Positions 21,726 to 32,385 of a stretch of DNA of 64,000 bases are shown here, in pieces. The notes under the pieces are model-generated. The model saw only the letters and a program-made list of their open reading frames with translations, ran no database searches and was not told the origin of the DNA. The stretch's first letter is position 1. Every line of letters begins with the position of its first letter. The stretch is taken from NCBI RefSeq assembly GCF_019655335.1, contig NZ_BPFD01000001.1, forward strand, positions 1-64,000, in the 5' to 3' direction. The translations under genes and the position numbers were made by a program. This stretch comes from Shewanella hafniensis. Its GTDB lineage: Bacteria > Pseudomonadota > Gammaproteobacteria > Enterobacterales > Shewanellaceae.

Positions 21726-22717
21726 TTGTTTAATACCGCCAGATCAAAACTTAAATACCAATCCCTAATCTTAGGAAAATGATCACTGCTAGCATCTATA
21801 TGCGTCAGCATATCGGCATGACCATAATCATGTTTAAAACCATTATCTTTAGAAAGAAGCGTTGATTTCACCCGTTTAAAGCCGCACTCTGCGACCATAT
21901 CAGCCACATCTTCTGGATGCCCAAACACAGTATCGCTCTGCCCTGAGATAAACCAAGCTGGTGGCCAATTAGCGAATGTTGCCGCTTTCGCATAATCAAA
22001 TCCATCGTCGTGATCGAGCCAATCTCCTCGCACCCAATCGATACTTTGAACTAATGAGGCGCGGCTTTCATTGTCCATACCGATGCGCAACTTGTCGGCA
22101 GCAAGGTAACCTTGGCCCATAGCTAAACCTGGCGCTAAACGATTCCAAAAAACATCAACCATTAACCACTTTTTGAAGGATTTAACCCGAATCGTCCGCT
22201 TGCTACCGAAGGTCAGCAATGAACGAACACTTTGTTGTAACTCAGGATAACGGGCCAGACTGCTCGCCATTAACACCCCGCCCCATGAATGGGCGCACCA
22301 ATGCAACTGCGAAGGCGGCACGATTTTGCAATCAAGCTTAGCCGCCTGTTCTTGGCAGGCTTTTTGATGTAACTCGAGAATCGCCTGCTGCGCTAAAGGT
22401 AATTGCTCGCGGATCACTTCACCTTGCCCTAAGGTAAAATCCCGATCGATTTTCGGCAAACTGAGCCCTCTGCCAGCGGTATCCAACACATACACCACAA
22501 ATCCCGCCTTAGCCAAAAAACAACCTAGGCCACGGCCACTTTGGCTATAGAACACCCGACCGTTAGACATGGCGCCATGGAGCATGAGAATAGGCGTCTT
22601 AGAAAAATCAGGCACCGACGGTAATAACTGACGTAGATGCAGTTGGCCATCGCGGTACGGCAGAAAGATTGAAGACTGTGAAATGGGTGATGTTGAGCCT
22701 TGAGCGAGCTGAGTCAA
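21722..22717 (-). CDS. Alpha/beta hydrolase-fold protein
   Basis: This 331-residue protein has an alpha/beta hydrolase pattern: the oxyanion strand 'ILMLHGAMSNGRVF', nucleophile elbow AHSWGG (variant of GxSxG), acid region 'WFISGQSDTVFG' and the late catalytic His in 'HDYGHADML'. There is no clear signal peptide. The substrate (lipid or ester) cannot be determined. The gene is monocistronic between two convergent or unrelated neighbours. Confidence 0.8.
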   Translation of the reverse strand: MTQLAQGSTSPISQSSIFLPYRDGQLHLRQLLPSVPDFSKTPILMLHGAMSNGRVFYSQSGRGLGCFLAKAGFVVYVLDTAGRGLSLPKIDRDFTLGQGEVIREQLPLAQQAILELHQKACQEQAAKLDCKIVPPSQLHWCAHSWGGVLMASSLARYPELQQSVRSLLTFGSKRTIRVKSFKKWLMVDVFWNRLAPGLAMGQGYLAADKLRIGMDNESRASLVQSIDWVRGDWLDHDDGFDYAKAATFANWPPAWFISGQSDTVFGHPEDVADMVAECGFKRVKSTLLSKDNGFKHDYGHADMLTHIDASSDHFPKIRDWYLSFDLAVLNN

Positions 22718-22845
22718 AATGAGTCACTGGTAGTTTATCAATCTCCCTAAACTACCAGCTCATCAATAAAAGACAAGAGTCATTACTCTAACTCAGCCCT
22801 GACTTAGGCTTTCATCTCGGCTCAAATTTCAAATAAATGAATAAC

Positions 22846-23844
22846 CTAGATTTGCAACAGATAAGGTAAAACGCGCAGGTCGAGGTGGCGAATATTGGCA
22901 TCCGCCGCGGCTGCCAGCTTAGGTTTGGCATGGAAAGCAATACCAAAATCCGCCGCCATCACCATAGGGATATCATTGGCGCCATCGCCGATAGCGACGC
23001 TTTGACCTTTTGGAATGCCCCACTGCTCACTGCAACGCTCAACCACATCCGCCTTAAACTGCGCATCCACGACTTTACCCGTCACTTCACCCGCGAGTTT
23101 GTCATCAGTGATGACTAACTCATTAGCAAAGGCCGCATCTAAGCTTAGAAGCTGTTTTAAATGACCCACAAAAGGCGTAAAGCCGCCAGATGCCACCACT
23201 AAACGCCAGCCATGGGATTTAAGTTCTAACAGCATGGACTCAAGCCCAGGCATTAAAGGCAAGTTGTCGCACAAGGTCGTGATAATACTGGCATCGGCGC
23301 CCTTAAGCTGTGCTACGCGCTGACGCAGACTCTGCTCAAAATCTAGCTCGCCTTGCATAGCACGTTCAGTAATCGCCGCCACGCGCTCGCCAACACCCGC
23401 CATGGCCGCTAATTCATCAATACATTCAATCTGAATCGCCGTGGAGTCCATGTCCATCACTAATAAGCCGGGATGGTTCAAACGAGGTAAATCAAAATTG
23501 ATGACATGCAGTTCAGCCAAAGACTGAGGAAACGCCGCCAGCTGCGCCTGAGAAGGCACATTCACTAATGCCAACTCAATACAATGTAAGCCGACTTGGC
23601 GTTCGATATGTGAAATACCGATAACATCAGACGAAGACAATGCCGCAATCCAGGCCGATATTGCGCCCTCTACCACGGCATCTTGATAAATAATTCGCAC
23701 ACGTGAAACACCAGCGGGATATGCTGACTCTTGATAACGTTCAAACACTTGCCCTTGGCGTTCAAACCTTGGGGAATGGTCAGAGACTAACCACAAAAAA
23801 AGCGCATCTTGGTTCAAGCTTTCCATCGGACTTAAATTCTCCAA
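22846..23844 (-). CDS. serB: SerB, phosphoserine phosphatase
   Basis: This HAD-superfamily enzyme catalyses the last step of serine synthesis. It is 332 residues, with an N-terminal ACT-like regulatory part (about 1-120) and a catalytic HAD domain. HAD motif I is MDMDSTAIQIECIDELA (nucleophilic Asp in DxDxT), motif II is VVASGGFTPF, and motif III/IV is AIGDGANDIPMVMAA. It is divergent from smp, an arrangement conserved in gammaproteobacteria. Confidence 0.95.
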   Translation of the reverse strand: MENLSPMESLNQDALFLWLVSDHSPRFERQGQVFERYQESAYPAGVSRVRIIYQDAVVEGAISAWIAALSSSDVIGISHIERQVGLHCIELALVNVPSQAQLAAFPQSLAELHVINFDLPRLNHPGLLVMDMDSTAIQIECIDELAAMAGVGERVAAITERAMQGELDFEQSLRQRVAQLKGADASIITTLCDNLPLMPGLESMLLELKSHGWRLVVASGGFTPFVGHLKQLLSLDAAFANELVITDDKLAGEVTGKVVDAQFKADVVERCSEQWGIPKGQSVAIGDGANDIPMVMAADFGIAFHAKPKLAAAADANIRHLDLRVLPYLLQI

Positions 23845-23869
23845 CTATCGGGCTCACTCAGAATCAATT

Positions 23870-24940
23870 ATGATTAGGCAAGCGCTCTACATTTTAAGGG
23901 TCAAAGTGTTATATCTTAAAGGGCTAAAGAAAAGTCATAAAATCAGTAGACTGATCCAAATTGCCGCCGCCTTCGCCTTGATATTAGGCTTAGTGCAATT
24001 GTGGCAGACAAGCCTACTACAAGGTCAGCTGCTTCTAAAGTCCCAAACTCAAAAGATGGCCAGATTACTGGTGCAGCAAACCGCCTATGGAGCCGCGCCC
24101 GCACTACAACTGCAAAATGATGAGCAGTTGCAATGGCTCGCCAGCGCTTTAGTCGAAGATCCTAAGGTGATGTCTGCGGCTATCTTCAGCGACCAAGGCA
24201 TGCGGTTATCCTTCGCCCAAAGCATCACTAAGGATGTTGTCGATCCTGACTCGGAAGAAATGAATTTGCTACTAAGCAAATATCCTCCCTATGTAGAGCC
24301 CGTGATCCAAGAAGGGAAAAATCTAGGTTATGTCGAAGTCAGGCTCGATACCAAGCTGTTTTTCAACGAAATCAAAGAGGCCCACAATTTAAACATGGAA
24401 CAACAACAAATCATGCTGCTGGTTGCAGGCTTGATAGGTATGTTGCTTTCGCGCTCTTTGTCTTTCAAACGCGCCGATTTTGACCGCCGCCGCTTTAGGG
24501 TTAAGCTGCGTCAAGCGCCGAAAAAACCTAAGAAACGCTCATCAGCAGAAGATCCATCAGAAAGTGTTAATGATGGTTTGGCGCAAGAACTAACCGAAGA
24601 TCAAGCGGTGTCGACCACAGATAATCCACAAGAAAAAGCGGCTAAATCCACTAAGGCACCAAAAGCAGTGACAGAGACCCGTGTTGATAAGCTCACTCAG
24701 AAAGGCGTGCAAACTAAGGTCGAAAAAACGTCAGAAAAATCGTTAACGCTAGAAACGAGCAACCAAGTTGAAAACGCGATAAATAATGCGGAACAAGCAA
24801 CACCTGTAAAGGTTAAACCTAAAGTGAAAAGTGTCCGCCGAGTAAAACAGGCGACGAAAGCAACAGCCGTGGTAGCCGAACCCTCAACACCAAAAACCCC
24901 TAGTGAACCAAGCGACCTCGACACAGATTCCACAGGTTAA
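23870..24940 (+). CDS. smp: Smp/YtjB (AhpA) family inner-membrane protein
   Basis: This 356-residue protein is encoded divergently from serB, as smp is in enteric bacteria. It has an N-terminal transmembrane helix (about 29-47), a periplasmic segment with the family pattern 'LLVQQTAYGAAPALQLQNDEQL', and a second helix near residues 180-196. The cytoplasmic tail (200-356) is long, charged and rich in Lys, Glu and Thr, and looks disordered. The role of Smp is not established. Confidence 0.8.
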   Translation: MIRQALYILRVKVLYLKGLKKSHKISRLIQIAAAFALILGLVQLWQTSLLQGQLLLKSQTQKMARLLVQQTAYGAAPALQLQNDEQLQWLASALVEDPKVMSAAIFSDQGMRLSFAQSITKDVVDPDSEEMNLLLSKYPPYVEPVIQEGKNLGYVEVRLDTKLFFNEIKEAHNLNMEQQQIMLLVAGLIGMLLSRSLSFKRADFDRRRFRVKLRQAPKKPKKRSSAEDPSESVNDGLAQELTEDQAVSTTDNPQEKAAKSTKAPKAVTETRVDKLTQKGVQTKVEKTSEKSLTLETSNQVENAINNAEQATPVKVKPKVKSVRRVKQATKATAVVAEPSTPKTPSEPSDLDTDSTG

Positions 24941-24977
24941 TCGTAATTTCTAGAGAAAAGCCGCTAAAAATTGACAT

Positions 24978-25008
24978 AAAAAAAGGTTCGCATTGCGAAC
25001 CCTTTTTT
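24978..25008. terminator. Bidirectional terminator between smp and deoD
   Basis: The 7-bp stem GGTTCGC / GCGAACC has a 3-base loop, with an A-run before and a T-run after. It can therefore stop transcription from both convergent genes. Confidence 0.88.
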
Positions 25009-25035
25009 CAGTAGCACACTCTTACACAATAACCG

Positions 25036-25746
25036 TTACAGTGTAATCGCCGCTTCTAATGTCATGATAATCATGTCATTGAATGTGGTTTGACGTTCTT
25101 CTGCAGACGTCTTTTCACCGGTGCGGATGTGATCAGATACAGTCACAACGCACAGGGCACGCGCACCAAACTCATGGGCAACGCCGTACAAACCAGCCGC
25201 TTCCATTTCTACGCCTAATACGCCCATCTTCTCCATCACGTCAAACATTTGTGGATCAGGAGTGTAGAACAGGTCCGCAGAGAAAATGTTACCTACGCGA
25301 ATTTTAGTACCACGAACTTTCGCAGATTCGATAACCGCATTCATCAGCTCATAGTTAGCGATAGCAGCGAAATCTTGGCCTTTAAAACGTAAACGGTTAA
25401 CCGCTGAGTCAGTACATGCACCCATACCGATGATCACGTCACGTACTTTAACGTCAGTGCTGATCGCACCACAAGTACCCACACGGATCAGGTTCTTAAC
25501 GCCGTAATCACGAATTAATTCAGTTGCATAGATAGAGCATGAAGGAATACCCATGCCAGAACCCATAACTGAAATACGCTTACCTTTGTAAGTACCAGTA
25601 AAACCTAGCATGTTTCGAACATCAGTCACTTGCTCAACATTTTCTAAGAATGTTTCAGCAATATATTTTGCACGTAATGGATCGCCTGGAAACAGCATTG
25701 TCTCAGCGAATGCGCCCTCTACAGCATTAATGTGTGGTGTTGCCAT
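25036..25746 (-). CDS. deoD: DeoD, purine nucleoside phosphorylase
   Basis: DeoD cleaves purine (deoxy)nucleosides with phosphate to give base and (deoxy)ribose-1-phosphate. It is 236 residues with the family start '[26 protein letters not shown]' and signature '[20 protein letters not shown]'. A motif ending in [12 protein letters not shown] binds the ribose, and the catalytic Asp lies in '[12 protein letters not shown]'. It is the last gene of deoCABD. Confidence 0.96.
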   Translation of the reverse strand: MATPHINAVEGAFAETMLFPGDPLRAKYIAETFLENVEQVTDVRNMLGFTGTYKGKRISVMGSGMGIPSCSIYATELIRDYGVKNLIRVGTCGAISTDVKVRDVIIGMGACTDSAVNRLRFKGQDFAAIANYELMNAVIESAKVRGTKIRVGNIFSADLFYTPDPQMFDVMEKMGVLGVEMEAAGLYGVAHEFGARALCVVTVSDHIRTGEKTSAEERQTTFNDMIIMTLEAAITL

Positions 25747-25837
25747 CGAAATAACCCCTGTTTATTTTATTAAGACTTAAGTCTTTGTTTACTGGCGGCA
25801 AATGTCAGCCGCCAAATCGAAATAAATGCTTATTTGC

Positions 25838-27052
25838 CTAAAGGAACGATTCGCCATAGGCCATAGGTTCAAGCTTAAAGTGGCTCGCAATAGATTGGCC
25901 GATATCGGCAAAGCTATTACGACGCCCCAGAGAACCGGCTTTCAATCCAGCGCCAAAAGCTAATACTGGCACATATTCACGGGTATGATCTGTGCCTTGC
26001 CATGTTGGATCGCAGCCGTGATCCGCCGTTAAAATCAGCAGATCGTCTTCACCCAATAATGCGAGCATTTCAGGTAAACGGGCATCGAAATATTCCAGCC
26101 CTTTGGCGTAGCCAGCAACATCACGGCGATGACCATAGTGAGAGTCGAAATCAACGAAGTTAGTAAACACTATCGTGTTATCACCCGCAGATTTAACTTC
26201 GGTTAAGGTCGCATCGAAAAGTGCTTCTAAGCCGTTCGCCTTCACTTTTTTAGTGATACCACAGTAAGCATAAATGTCGGCAATCTTGCCCACACTCACT
26301 ACTTCACCGCCAGCCTCTTTCAGCTTGTCTAATACGGTTTTTGCCGGTGGCGCGAGCGAATAATCCTTACGATTGCCGGTACGGGCAAAGTCACTTGGGC
26401 CAGTACCATCAAATGGACGGGCAATGACACGACCTATGTTGTAAGGCTCTAACTCTTCACGGGTTATCTCGCAAAGACGATAGAGATTTTCTAAACCGAA
26501 AGTTTCTTCATGACAAGCGATTTGGAACACAGAATCGGCTGAGGTATAGAAAATAGGCATGCCAGAACGCATGTGCTCTTCGCCTAACTCTTCTAAAATA
26601 GTTGTGCCAGAAGCATGACAATTACCTAAGAAACCGTCCAGACCCGCACGGGCCAAGATCTTATCCGTCAGTTCTTTAGGGAAAGAATTTTGATGTTCGC
26701 TGAAATAACCCCACTCGAAGAGTACGGGCACGCCCGCCATCTCCCAGTGACCGCTCGGCGTATCTTTACCCGAACTTAACTCTTGCGCATGACCATAAGC
26801 ACCAATCAGCTCAACATTATCGCCAAAACCTGGGGCAAAGGCGCCCGTGCTTTCCATCGCCGCGTGACCCAAACCTAAGCGCGCTAAGTTAGGTAATTTC
26901 AGCGGACCTTCACGGCCAATATCGGCTTTGCCTTCGGCGCATGCTTTAGCAATATGACCAAAAGTATCGGAACCGACATCACCAAAGCTTGCTGCATCAG
27001 CAGAAGCACCGACTCCAAAGGAGTCCAACATCATAATAATGGTACGTTTCAT
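25838..27052 (-). CDS. deoB: DeoB, phosphopentomutase
   Basis: DeoB interconverts (deoxy)ribose-1-phosphate and -5-phosphate. The 404-residue alkaline-phosphatase-superfamily enzyme has metal-binding residues in the N-terminal MLDSFGVGA and in '[21 protein letters not shown]' near the C-terminus. The product feeds DeoC. It starts ten bases after deoA. Confidence 0.96.
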   Translation of the reverse strand: MKRTIIMMLDSFGVGASADAASFGDVGSDTFGHIAKACAEGKADIGREGPLKLPNLARLGLGHAAMESTGAFAPGFGDNVELIGAYGHAQELSSGKDTPSGHWEMAGVPVLFEWGYFSEHQNSFPKELTDKILARAGLDGFLGNCHASGTTILEELGEEHMRSGMPIFYTSADSVFQIACHEETFGLENLYRLCEITREELEPYNIGRVIARPFDGTGPSDFARTGNRKDYSLAPPAKTVLDKLKEAGGEVVSVGKIADIYAYCGITKKVKANGLEALFDATLTEVKSAGDNTIVFTNFVDFDSHYGHRRDVAGYAKGLEYFDARLPEMLALLGEDDLLILTADHGCDPTWQGTDHTREYVPVLAFGAGLKAGSLGRRNSFADIGQSIASHFKLEPMAYGESFL

Positions 27053-27061
27053 AATTCTTCC

Positions 27062-28393
27062 TTAAAGATCCGCTGCACGAATATAGGCATAGATCTCAGG
27101 TGTTTTTTCTGGAGCAGTTTCACCAATGTGAATCGCTTTTTTCACCGCAAGTTCAGCTTCCGCGAAGGCAGTTTCAGACTGTGCATGGATAATGGCAATC
27201 GGAGTCGATGAATCTACTTTATCGCCTAAAGCACACACTTGAGTTAAGCCAACACTATAGTCTAGTGCATCACCGGGCTTACGGCGGCCGCCACCTAAGG
27301 TCACAACCGCTAAACCTAATTCACGGGTATCCATGCTATAGGCATAACCTTGCGTATCGGCAAAAACTGGACGAATAATTTGTGATTGCGGTAGGTATTT
27401 ACTGTAGTTTTCAACAAAATCGACTGGACCACCAAGACCCGACACCATCTTGCCAAAGAGTTCTGCAGCGCGACCATTATCGAGCACACGATTCAGTTTA
27501 GCGCGAGCGTCGGCTTCATTGCTTGCAAGACCGCCCAGAAGCAGCATCTCAGCGCAAAGACCCATAGTGACTTCATATAAACGCGGATTACGGTAAGCCC
27601 CCGTTAAAAAGTCGATGGCTTCTTTCACTTCAACTGCATTACCAGCACAAGATGCAAGCACTTGATTCATATCGGTAAGCAAAGCCGTCGTTTTCGTACC
27701 CGCGCCATTTGCAACGGCGGCGATACTGCGAGCTAATTCTTCCGATGCCTCATAGGTTGGCATAAAGGCGCCGCTACCAACTTTCACGTCCATCGCCAGC
27801 GCATCTAAATTACAGGCTAATTTCTTAGACAGAATCGATGCTGTGATGAGGGAAATGGATTCAACTGTGGCGGTATTATCGCGGATAGAATAGAAGCGTT
27901 TATCGGCAGGAACAAGATCGCCCGTTTGGCCAATAATCGCCACACCGACGTCTTTAACCACTTTGCGGAACAATTCACTTGAAGGCTCAGTTTGGTAACC
28001 CGGAATGGCATCAAACTTATCGAGTGTACCGCCCGTATGACCTAGGCCGCGCCCAGAAATCATAGGCACATAACCGCCACAAGCCGCAGCCATAGGGCCA
28101 AGCATGAGACTAATCACATCGCCCACACCGCCAGTGCTGTGTTTGTCGATGACAGGACCGTTGAGTCCCAATGATTGCCAATTAAGCACAGTGCCAGAAT
28201 CACGCATCGCTGTCGTTAAAGCGATTCTTTCATCCATATTCATGTCATTAAAATACACCGCCATGCCTAATGCGGCGATCTGACCTTCAGATACGGAGTT
28301 GGTAGTGATACCTTGAACAAAGAACTGTATTTCTTCGGAACTTAGCGCTAAACCATTACGTTTTTTACGAATAATCTCTTGAGCTAGAAACAT
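27062..28393 (-). CDS. deoA: DeoA, thymidine phosphorylase
   Basis: DeoA converts thymidine and phosphate to thymine and deoxyribose-1-phosphate. The 443-residue protein has the glycosyltransferase family 3 signature '[19 protein letters not shown]' and the following '[22 protein letters not shown]'. Length and motifs are normal. It lies 184 bases after deoC and ten bases before deoB. Confidence 0.96.
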   Translation of the reverse strand: MFLAQEIIRKKRNGLALSSEEIQFFVQGITTNSVSEGQIAALGMAVYFNDMNMDERIALTTAMRDSGTVLNWQSLGLNGPVIDKHSTGGVGDVISLMLGPMAAACGGYVPMISGRGLGHTGGTLDKFDAIPGYQTEPSSELFRKVVKDVGVAIIGQTGDLVPADKRFYSIRDNTATVESISLITASILSKKLACNLDALAMDVKVGSGAFMPTYEASEELARSIAAVANGAGTKTTALLTDMNQVLASCAGNAVEVKEAIDFLTGAYRNPRLYEVTMGLCAEMLLLGGLASNEADARAKLNRVLDNGRAAELFGKMVSGLGGPVDFVENYSKYLPQSQIIRPVFADTQGYAYSMDTRELGLAVVTLGGGRRKPGDALDYSVGLTQVCALGDKVDSSTPIAIIHAQSETAFAEAELAVKKAIHIGETAPEKTPEIYAYIRAADL

Positions 28394-28577
28394 GATACTG
28401 CCTCCAAGATAGGCACTAACAACTCTGTCGCTAGTGCTTATCTTTGCAATGAAACATCAAAACTGTAGCAATATTACAAGTTCATACTATCGAAGTTTTG
28501 AGTTTACCAAATAGATTTAGGTCACACTTAATTAGGCTCGCTATACGCAGATAGTATTAATCAGCGATAGTTTGCGA

Positions 28578-29348
28578 TTAATAGCCTTGAGTCGGCTTAG
28601 GCGCATCTGCCAGTTCTAATGTGTGCAGCAAGCTGTTTAAGAGGCTTGAAGCACCAAATCTAAAGGTACGTGGTGAAACCCAGTCAGCACCTAAAATACG
28701 CTCAGCAACACCGAGGAACTCAGCTGCTTGAGCTGCATCACGCACGCCACCAGCAGGCTTGAAGCCTACTTGGGTATTCTTCTCGCTGATCACAGTTAAC
28801 ATGATTTCAGCCGCTTCGAGTGTGGCGTTTACAGGCACTTTACCGGTAGAAGTTTTAATAAAGTCGGCACCCGCATCGATTGAAAGTTCAGATGCACGGC
28901 GGATAAGCGCAGGATCGGCTAACACGCCAGATTCGATGATGACTTTTAACAAGACTTCACCACAAGCTTCTTTACAGGCTTTAACTAATTCAAAACCAAT
29001 GGTTTCATTGCCTTCCATCAGTGCGCGGTATGGGAATACCACGTCAACTTCGTCTGCACCATAGGCAACGGCAGCACGGGTTTCTAGCACGGCAATAGCG
29101 ATGTCATCGTTGCCATGGGGGAAGTTAGTCACTGTGGCGATTTGAATATCTTCAGCACCGATTTCATCGAGAGTCTTACGTGCAATCGGGATGAAACGAG
29201 GGTAAATGCAGATAGCGGCAGTATTGCCTGCAGCCGTTTTCGCTTTGTGGCACAGGTCGATCACTTTTTGATCTGTGTCGTCATCATTCAAAGTCGTTAA
29301 GTCCATTAACTCGATGGCGCGTTGTGCTGCTTTTTTTAAATCAGTCAT
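28578..29348 (-). CDS. deoC: DeoC, deoxyribose-phosphate aldolase
   Basis: DeoC splits deoxyribose-5-phosphate into glyceraldehyde-3-phosphate and acetaldehyde. The 256-residue TIM-barrel protein carries the Schiff-base Lys in '[11 protein letters not shown]' and the second Lys in '[12 protein letters not shown]'. It heads the deoCABD operon and is separated from deoA by 184 bases, which may contain an internal promoter or processing site. Confidence 0.95.
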
Positions 29349-29725
29349 AATAGCTCTCCAAAATAAAAATTAAATGAATAGAAATCAGTCGCATAAAAGC
29401 AACGCTTAAGAGGTGGCATTATTTTGATTATTTTTATGGCCGGGCCTTCAGGCGGTGCCGAGTAATTTGCTTGTACAAACTACCTTGTTGTAGGTATTCA
29501 ATCTTGCCTAAGTCATAAAGAGCAATAGGCATCCTGACACTTAAAAAAATAACTTATAAGTGACCACGACTTGAATCCTTGAAGACCGGAAGAGAGGATA
29601 CGAATAAAATCTTGCTCCTACTTTTCCGCGAAAAATCCATTTTAGCGCGAGAAAAACACAAACCTTTATATAAACCCACTTGTTAGCCTAATAGGCTTAG
29701 ATAAAGACTCATGGTAAAACAAAGA
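29349..29725. other. Leader and promoter region of deoC, no gene seen
   Basis: About 375 bases between the deoC start and the tsx terminator have no supported open frame. The region must hold the deo promoter and regulator sites, but I could not identify a convincing operator. Confidence 0.5.
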
Positions 29726-29748
29726 TGGAGCCGCATAATGCGGCTCCA
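29726..29748 (-). terminator. Terminator after the tsx-like gene
   Basis: The perfect 10-bp stem TGGAGCCGCA / TGCGGCTCCA has a 3-base loop. On the minus strand it is followed by TCTTTGTTTT, just after the stop at 29773. Confidence 0.75.
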
Positions 29749-29772
29749 ACAAGCAACTAGTATTACAAGAAA

Positions 29773-30600
29773 TTAGAACTTGTAAGTAGCTGAGAAATAG
29801 TGACTGATACCACTAGACTCAAAACCATCAGTATCTGGAATTAAATAGACTTCTTTATATGCTTTTAAACCATAACCAAGAGCATAGCGATCTGAGTGCC
29901 AATATAGGCCTAAGAATGTTGCACCGCCATTAGTTGCTTGCTCTCCACCATGGTACTCTTTATCTGCGCCAAATTGATAATCAACATAACCTTGGAAAGA
30001 TAGGAAGCTCTTGTTATCGAAGAAGTAAAAAGGTTTGAACCAGTTAGCTGAGAATTGATAACCATTCCAATCTTTTTTATTCAAATCATAAAGACCGTAC
30101 AGGTTCATACCTGTTTTGCCTAACCAAGGGATTTCAACATCAGCACCAACACCCCAGAAAGAAGCATTAGGATTAAAGTCACCATGTCCACCACCCCAGT
30201 TAAATAGAGTAGAGAAGTAAACTTCCTTTACAGGACCAAAAGATAAATCTTTGCCAGTCAATGCATCAATTGATACACGAGGAGCAAATTTCATGAACAT
30301 TTTATCAGAGTTTGATTTATCGCTTGAGTCTCTTTCTGTTGGGTTAAATAGATCTACATAACCATAAAGATCAAAAATACCTGAACGACCGCCAAACTCC
30401 ATTTCTAGGTAATCATGACCTGAATGAGCATCTGGCGAACGTGGTTTTTCCTTCAAAGCATACATATAATTGAATTGGTACCATTTATAATCGCTACCGT
30501 GAAGGTCTGTACGATCAGCGGCAAATGCGTTGCCAGAGATTGCAGCTACTGCTGTAGCAGCTAAAGCTAAAGTTTTAACGTTTTTCATCATCAACCCCAT
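29773..30600 (-). CDS. tsx: Tsx-like nucleoside-specific outer-membrane channel (OmpK family)
   Basis: This 275-residue outer-membrane beta-barrel has a signal peptide (hydrophobic core 'TLALAATAVAAISGNAFA') and the Tsx/OmpK start 'DLHGSDYKWYQFNYMYALKE'. It has a Phe C-terminus (ATYKF) typical of porins, and many aromatic-rich alternating strands. It lies between nupC and deoC, so it most likely lets nucleosides cross the outer membrane for the catabolic enzymes next door. Confidence 0.85.
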   Translation of the reverse strand: MGLMMKNVKTLALAATAVAAISGNAFAADRTDLHGSDYKWYQFNYMYALKEKPRSPDAHSGHDYLEMEFGGRSGIFDLYGYVDLFNPTERDSSDKSNSDKMFMKFAPRVSIDALTGKDLSFGPVKEVYFSTLFNWGGGHGDFNPNASFWGVGADVEIPWLGKTGMNLYGLYDLNKKDWNGYQFSANWFKPFYFFDNKSFLSFQGYVDYQFGADKEYHGGEQATNGGATFLGLYWHSDRYALGYGLKAYKEVYLIPDTDGFESSGISHYFSATYKF

Positions 30601-30949
30601 TTATCTTGTTTACTACCATCGAGGGTAGCGTTCTTTTTGTGGCGCTCGCATTCTACCTAGATTAAATAAAATCTCAATAATCTAGCGTAAAATCACAAAC
30701 ACAAAATTCTTAATTGTGAACAAAGTCGCGACTTCTGCATTACGATTAATTAACTTAACCGTGTTCCCGCGACATTTAAGACAGAATAACAGCTACACCT
30801 CAGTTGCATTCTGTGTCTTTCAATTGGAGATACTATTCACTACAGGAATCACTACTGGCACTACTGGAAAATGGTTGAATTAACTTAGGTCCTGCCCTGC
30901 ATGGTCAGGACCCAGTTAGTGGGGTTTCCCCCTACTGCCGTTCATTGAC
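30601..30949. promoter_or_regulatory. tsx upstream region with a possible CRP site
   Basis: The region between nupC and tsx has no supported gene. A possible cAMP receptor protein site (TGTGA-N6-TCGCG) lies at 30715-30730. Near 30889-30912 there is a 7-bp inverted repeat (GGTCCTG/CAGGACC) that may end the nupC message, though without a T-run. CRP control would fit a nucleoside uptake gene but is only suggested. Confidence 0.35.
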
Positions 30950-32209
30950 TTAGATAGCTAAGAACAGACCAGCAAGTGTCGCACTCATTAAGTTAGCTAA
31001 AGAGCCAGCGATAACCGCACGAATACCCATAGTAGCTAAATCATGACGACGGTTAGGAGCCATTGCACCTAAACCACCAAGCAGAATCGCGATTGATGAC
31101 AAGTTAGCGAAACCACACAGAGCAAACGAGATAATCGCTTTTGTTCTGTCAGTCATTGCTAAACCTGTTTCAGCCACAACCATACCGCCATCAGCGATGT
31201 CTTTCAGGTATGGAGCAAAGTTTAAGTAAGCAACGAATTCATTAACAATGATCTTTTGACCAATGAAAGAACCAGCAACTAATGCTTCATTCCAAGGTAC
31301 ACCGATAAGGAATGCTAAAGGCATGAACACATAACCGAGGATCAGTTCAAGTGTTAACTGAGGCATGCCCACCCAACCACCGATACCACCGATGATACCG
31401 TTGATCATAGCGATCAAACCAACGAAGGCTAACAACATAGCGCCAACGTTTAACGCTAAATGCATACCAGATGAAGCACCTGCTGCAGCTGCGTCTAACA
31501 CGTTAGCTGGTTTGTCAGGATCTTCTGGCAAATCGCTCATGTCATTTTTAGCAACTTCAGTTTCAGGGTGCATCAGTTTAGCCATTAATAGACCACCTGG
31601 TGCTGCCATGAATGATGCGGCCACTAAGTACTCGATAGGTACACCCATCTGCGCGTAACCAGCCAATACTGAACCCGCGATTGACGCCAAACCACCCACC
31701 ATGATCGCAAACAGTTCAGACTGCGTCATAGTTGGGATGAATGGACGAACAACCAAAGGAGCTTCAGTTTGACCCACGAAGATGTTAGCTGTTGCTGACA
31801 TTGATTCAGTACGGCTTGTGCCCAATGCTTTTTGTAAACCACCACCGATGATACGGATGATCCACTGCATAACGCCTAAGTAATATAGAACCGCGATCAG
31901 AGAAGAGAAGAACACGATAACGGGTAACACGTTCACTGCGAAGATGAAGCCAAGTTTGAAGTTAGCTAAATCACCAAACAGGAAACCGATACCGTTTTAT
32001 GCGTAACCAATAACGCTAGAAACCGCATCAGACATACCTTTTAGAATGTCTTTACCAACAGGAATATACAGTACAAAACCACCGAAAGCGGCCTGGATAG
32101 CTAACGCGCCACCCACTGTACGTAAATTAATTGCTTTTTTGTTATTCGATAGGAGGAAACCTATCGCAAGTAGGGTGACCACCCCTACTAAACTCATCAA
32201 TATATTCAT
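30950..32209 (-). pseudogene. nupC: NupC-type nucleoside transporter interrupted by an in-frame stop
   Basis: NupC is a proton-driven concentrative nucleoside transporter. The reading frame from the ATG at 32209 runs 70 codons to a TAA at 31997-31999. It then continues in the same frame to 30950, for about 419 codons in total. The residues across the stop ([11 protein letters not shown]) and the next 20 codons still read as a normal NupC membrane segment, so one base change (for example AAA to TAA) explains it. A GTG at 31936 could restart the larger part. This is either a nonsense mutation or a sequencing error. The remaining 328 residues keep the family pattern '[17 protein letters not shown]'. 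Confidence 0.85.
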
Positions 32210-32385
32210 TAACCATCACCCTATTGTTAACACTTTTTAATTATGTTGTTAATCAACCTATTTCCGAGTCAGATTATACCCGAGCCTAAGTCGAAAATCG
32301 TCGTTTTGATCATATTTTTGGAGTTTAATTTCAATCGCTTAGTGGAGAATGCTAGTGCGACCTACACCTGTTTATTTAAAAACAA

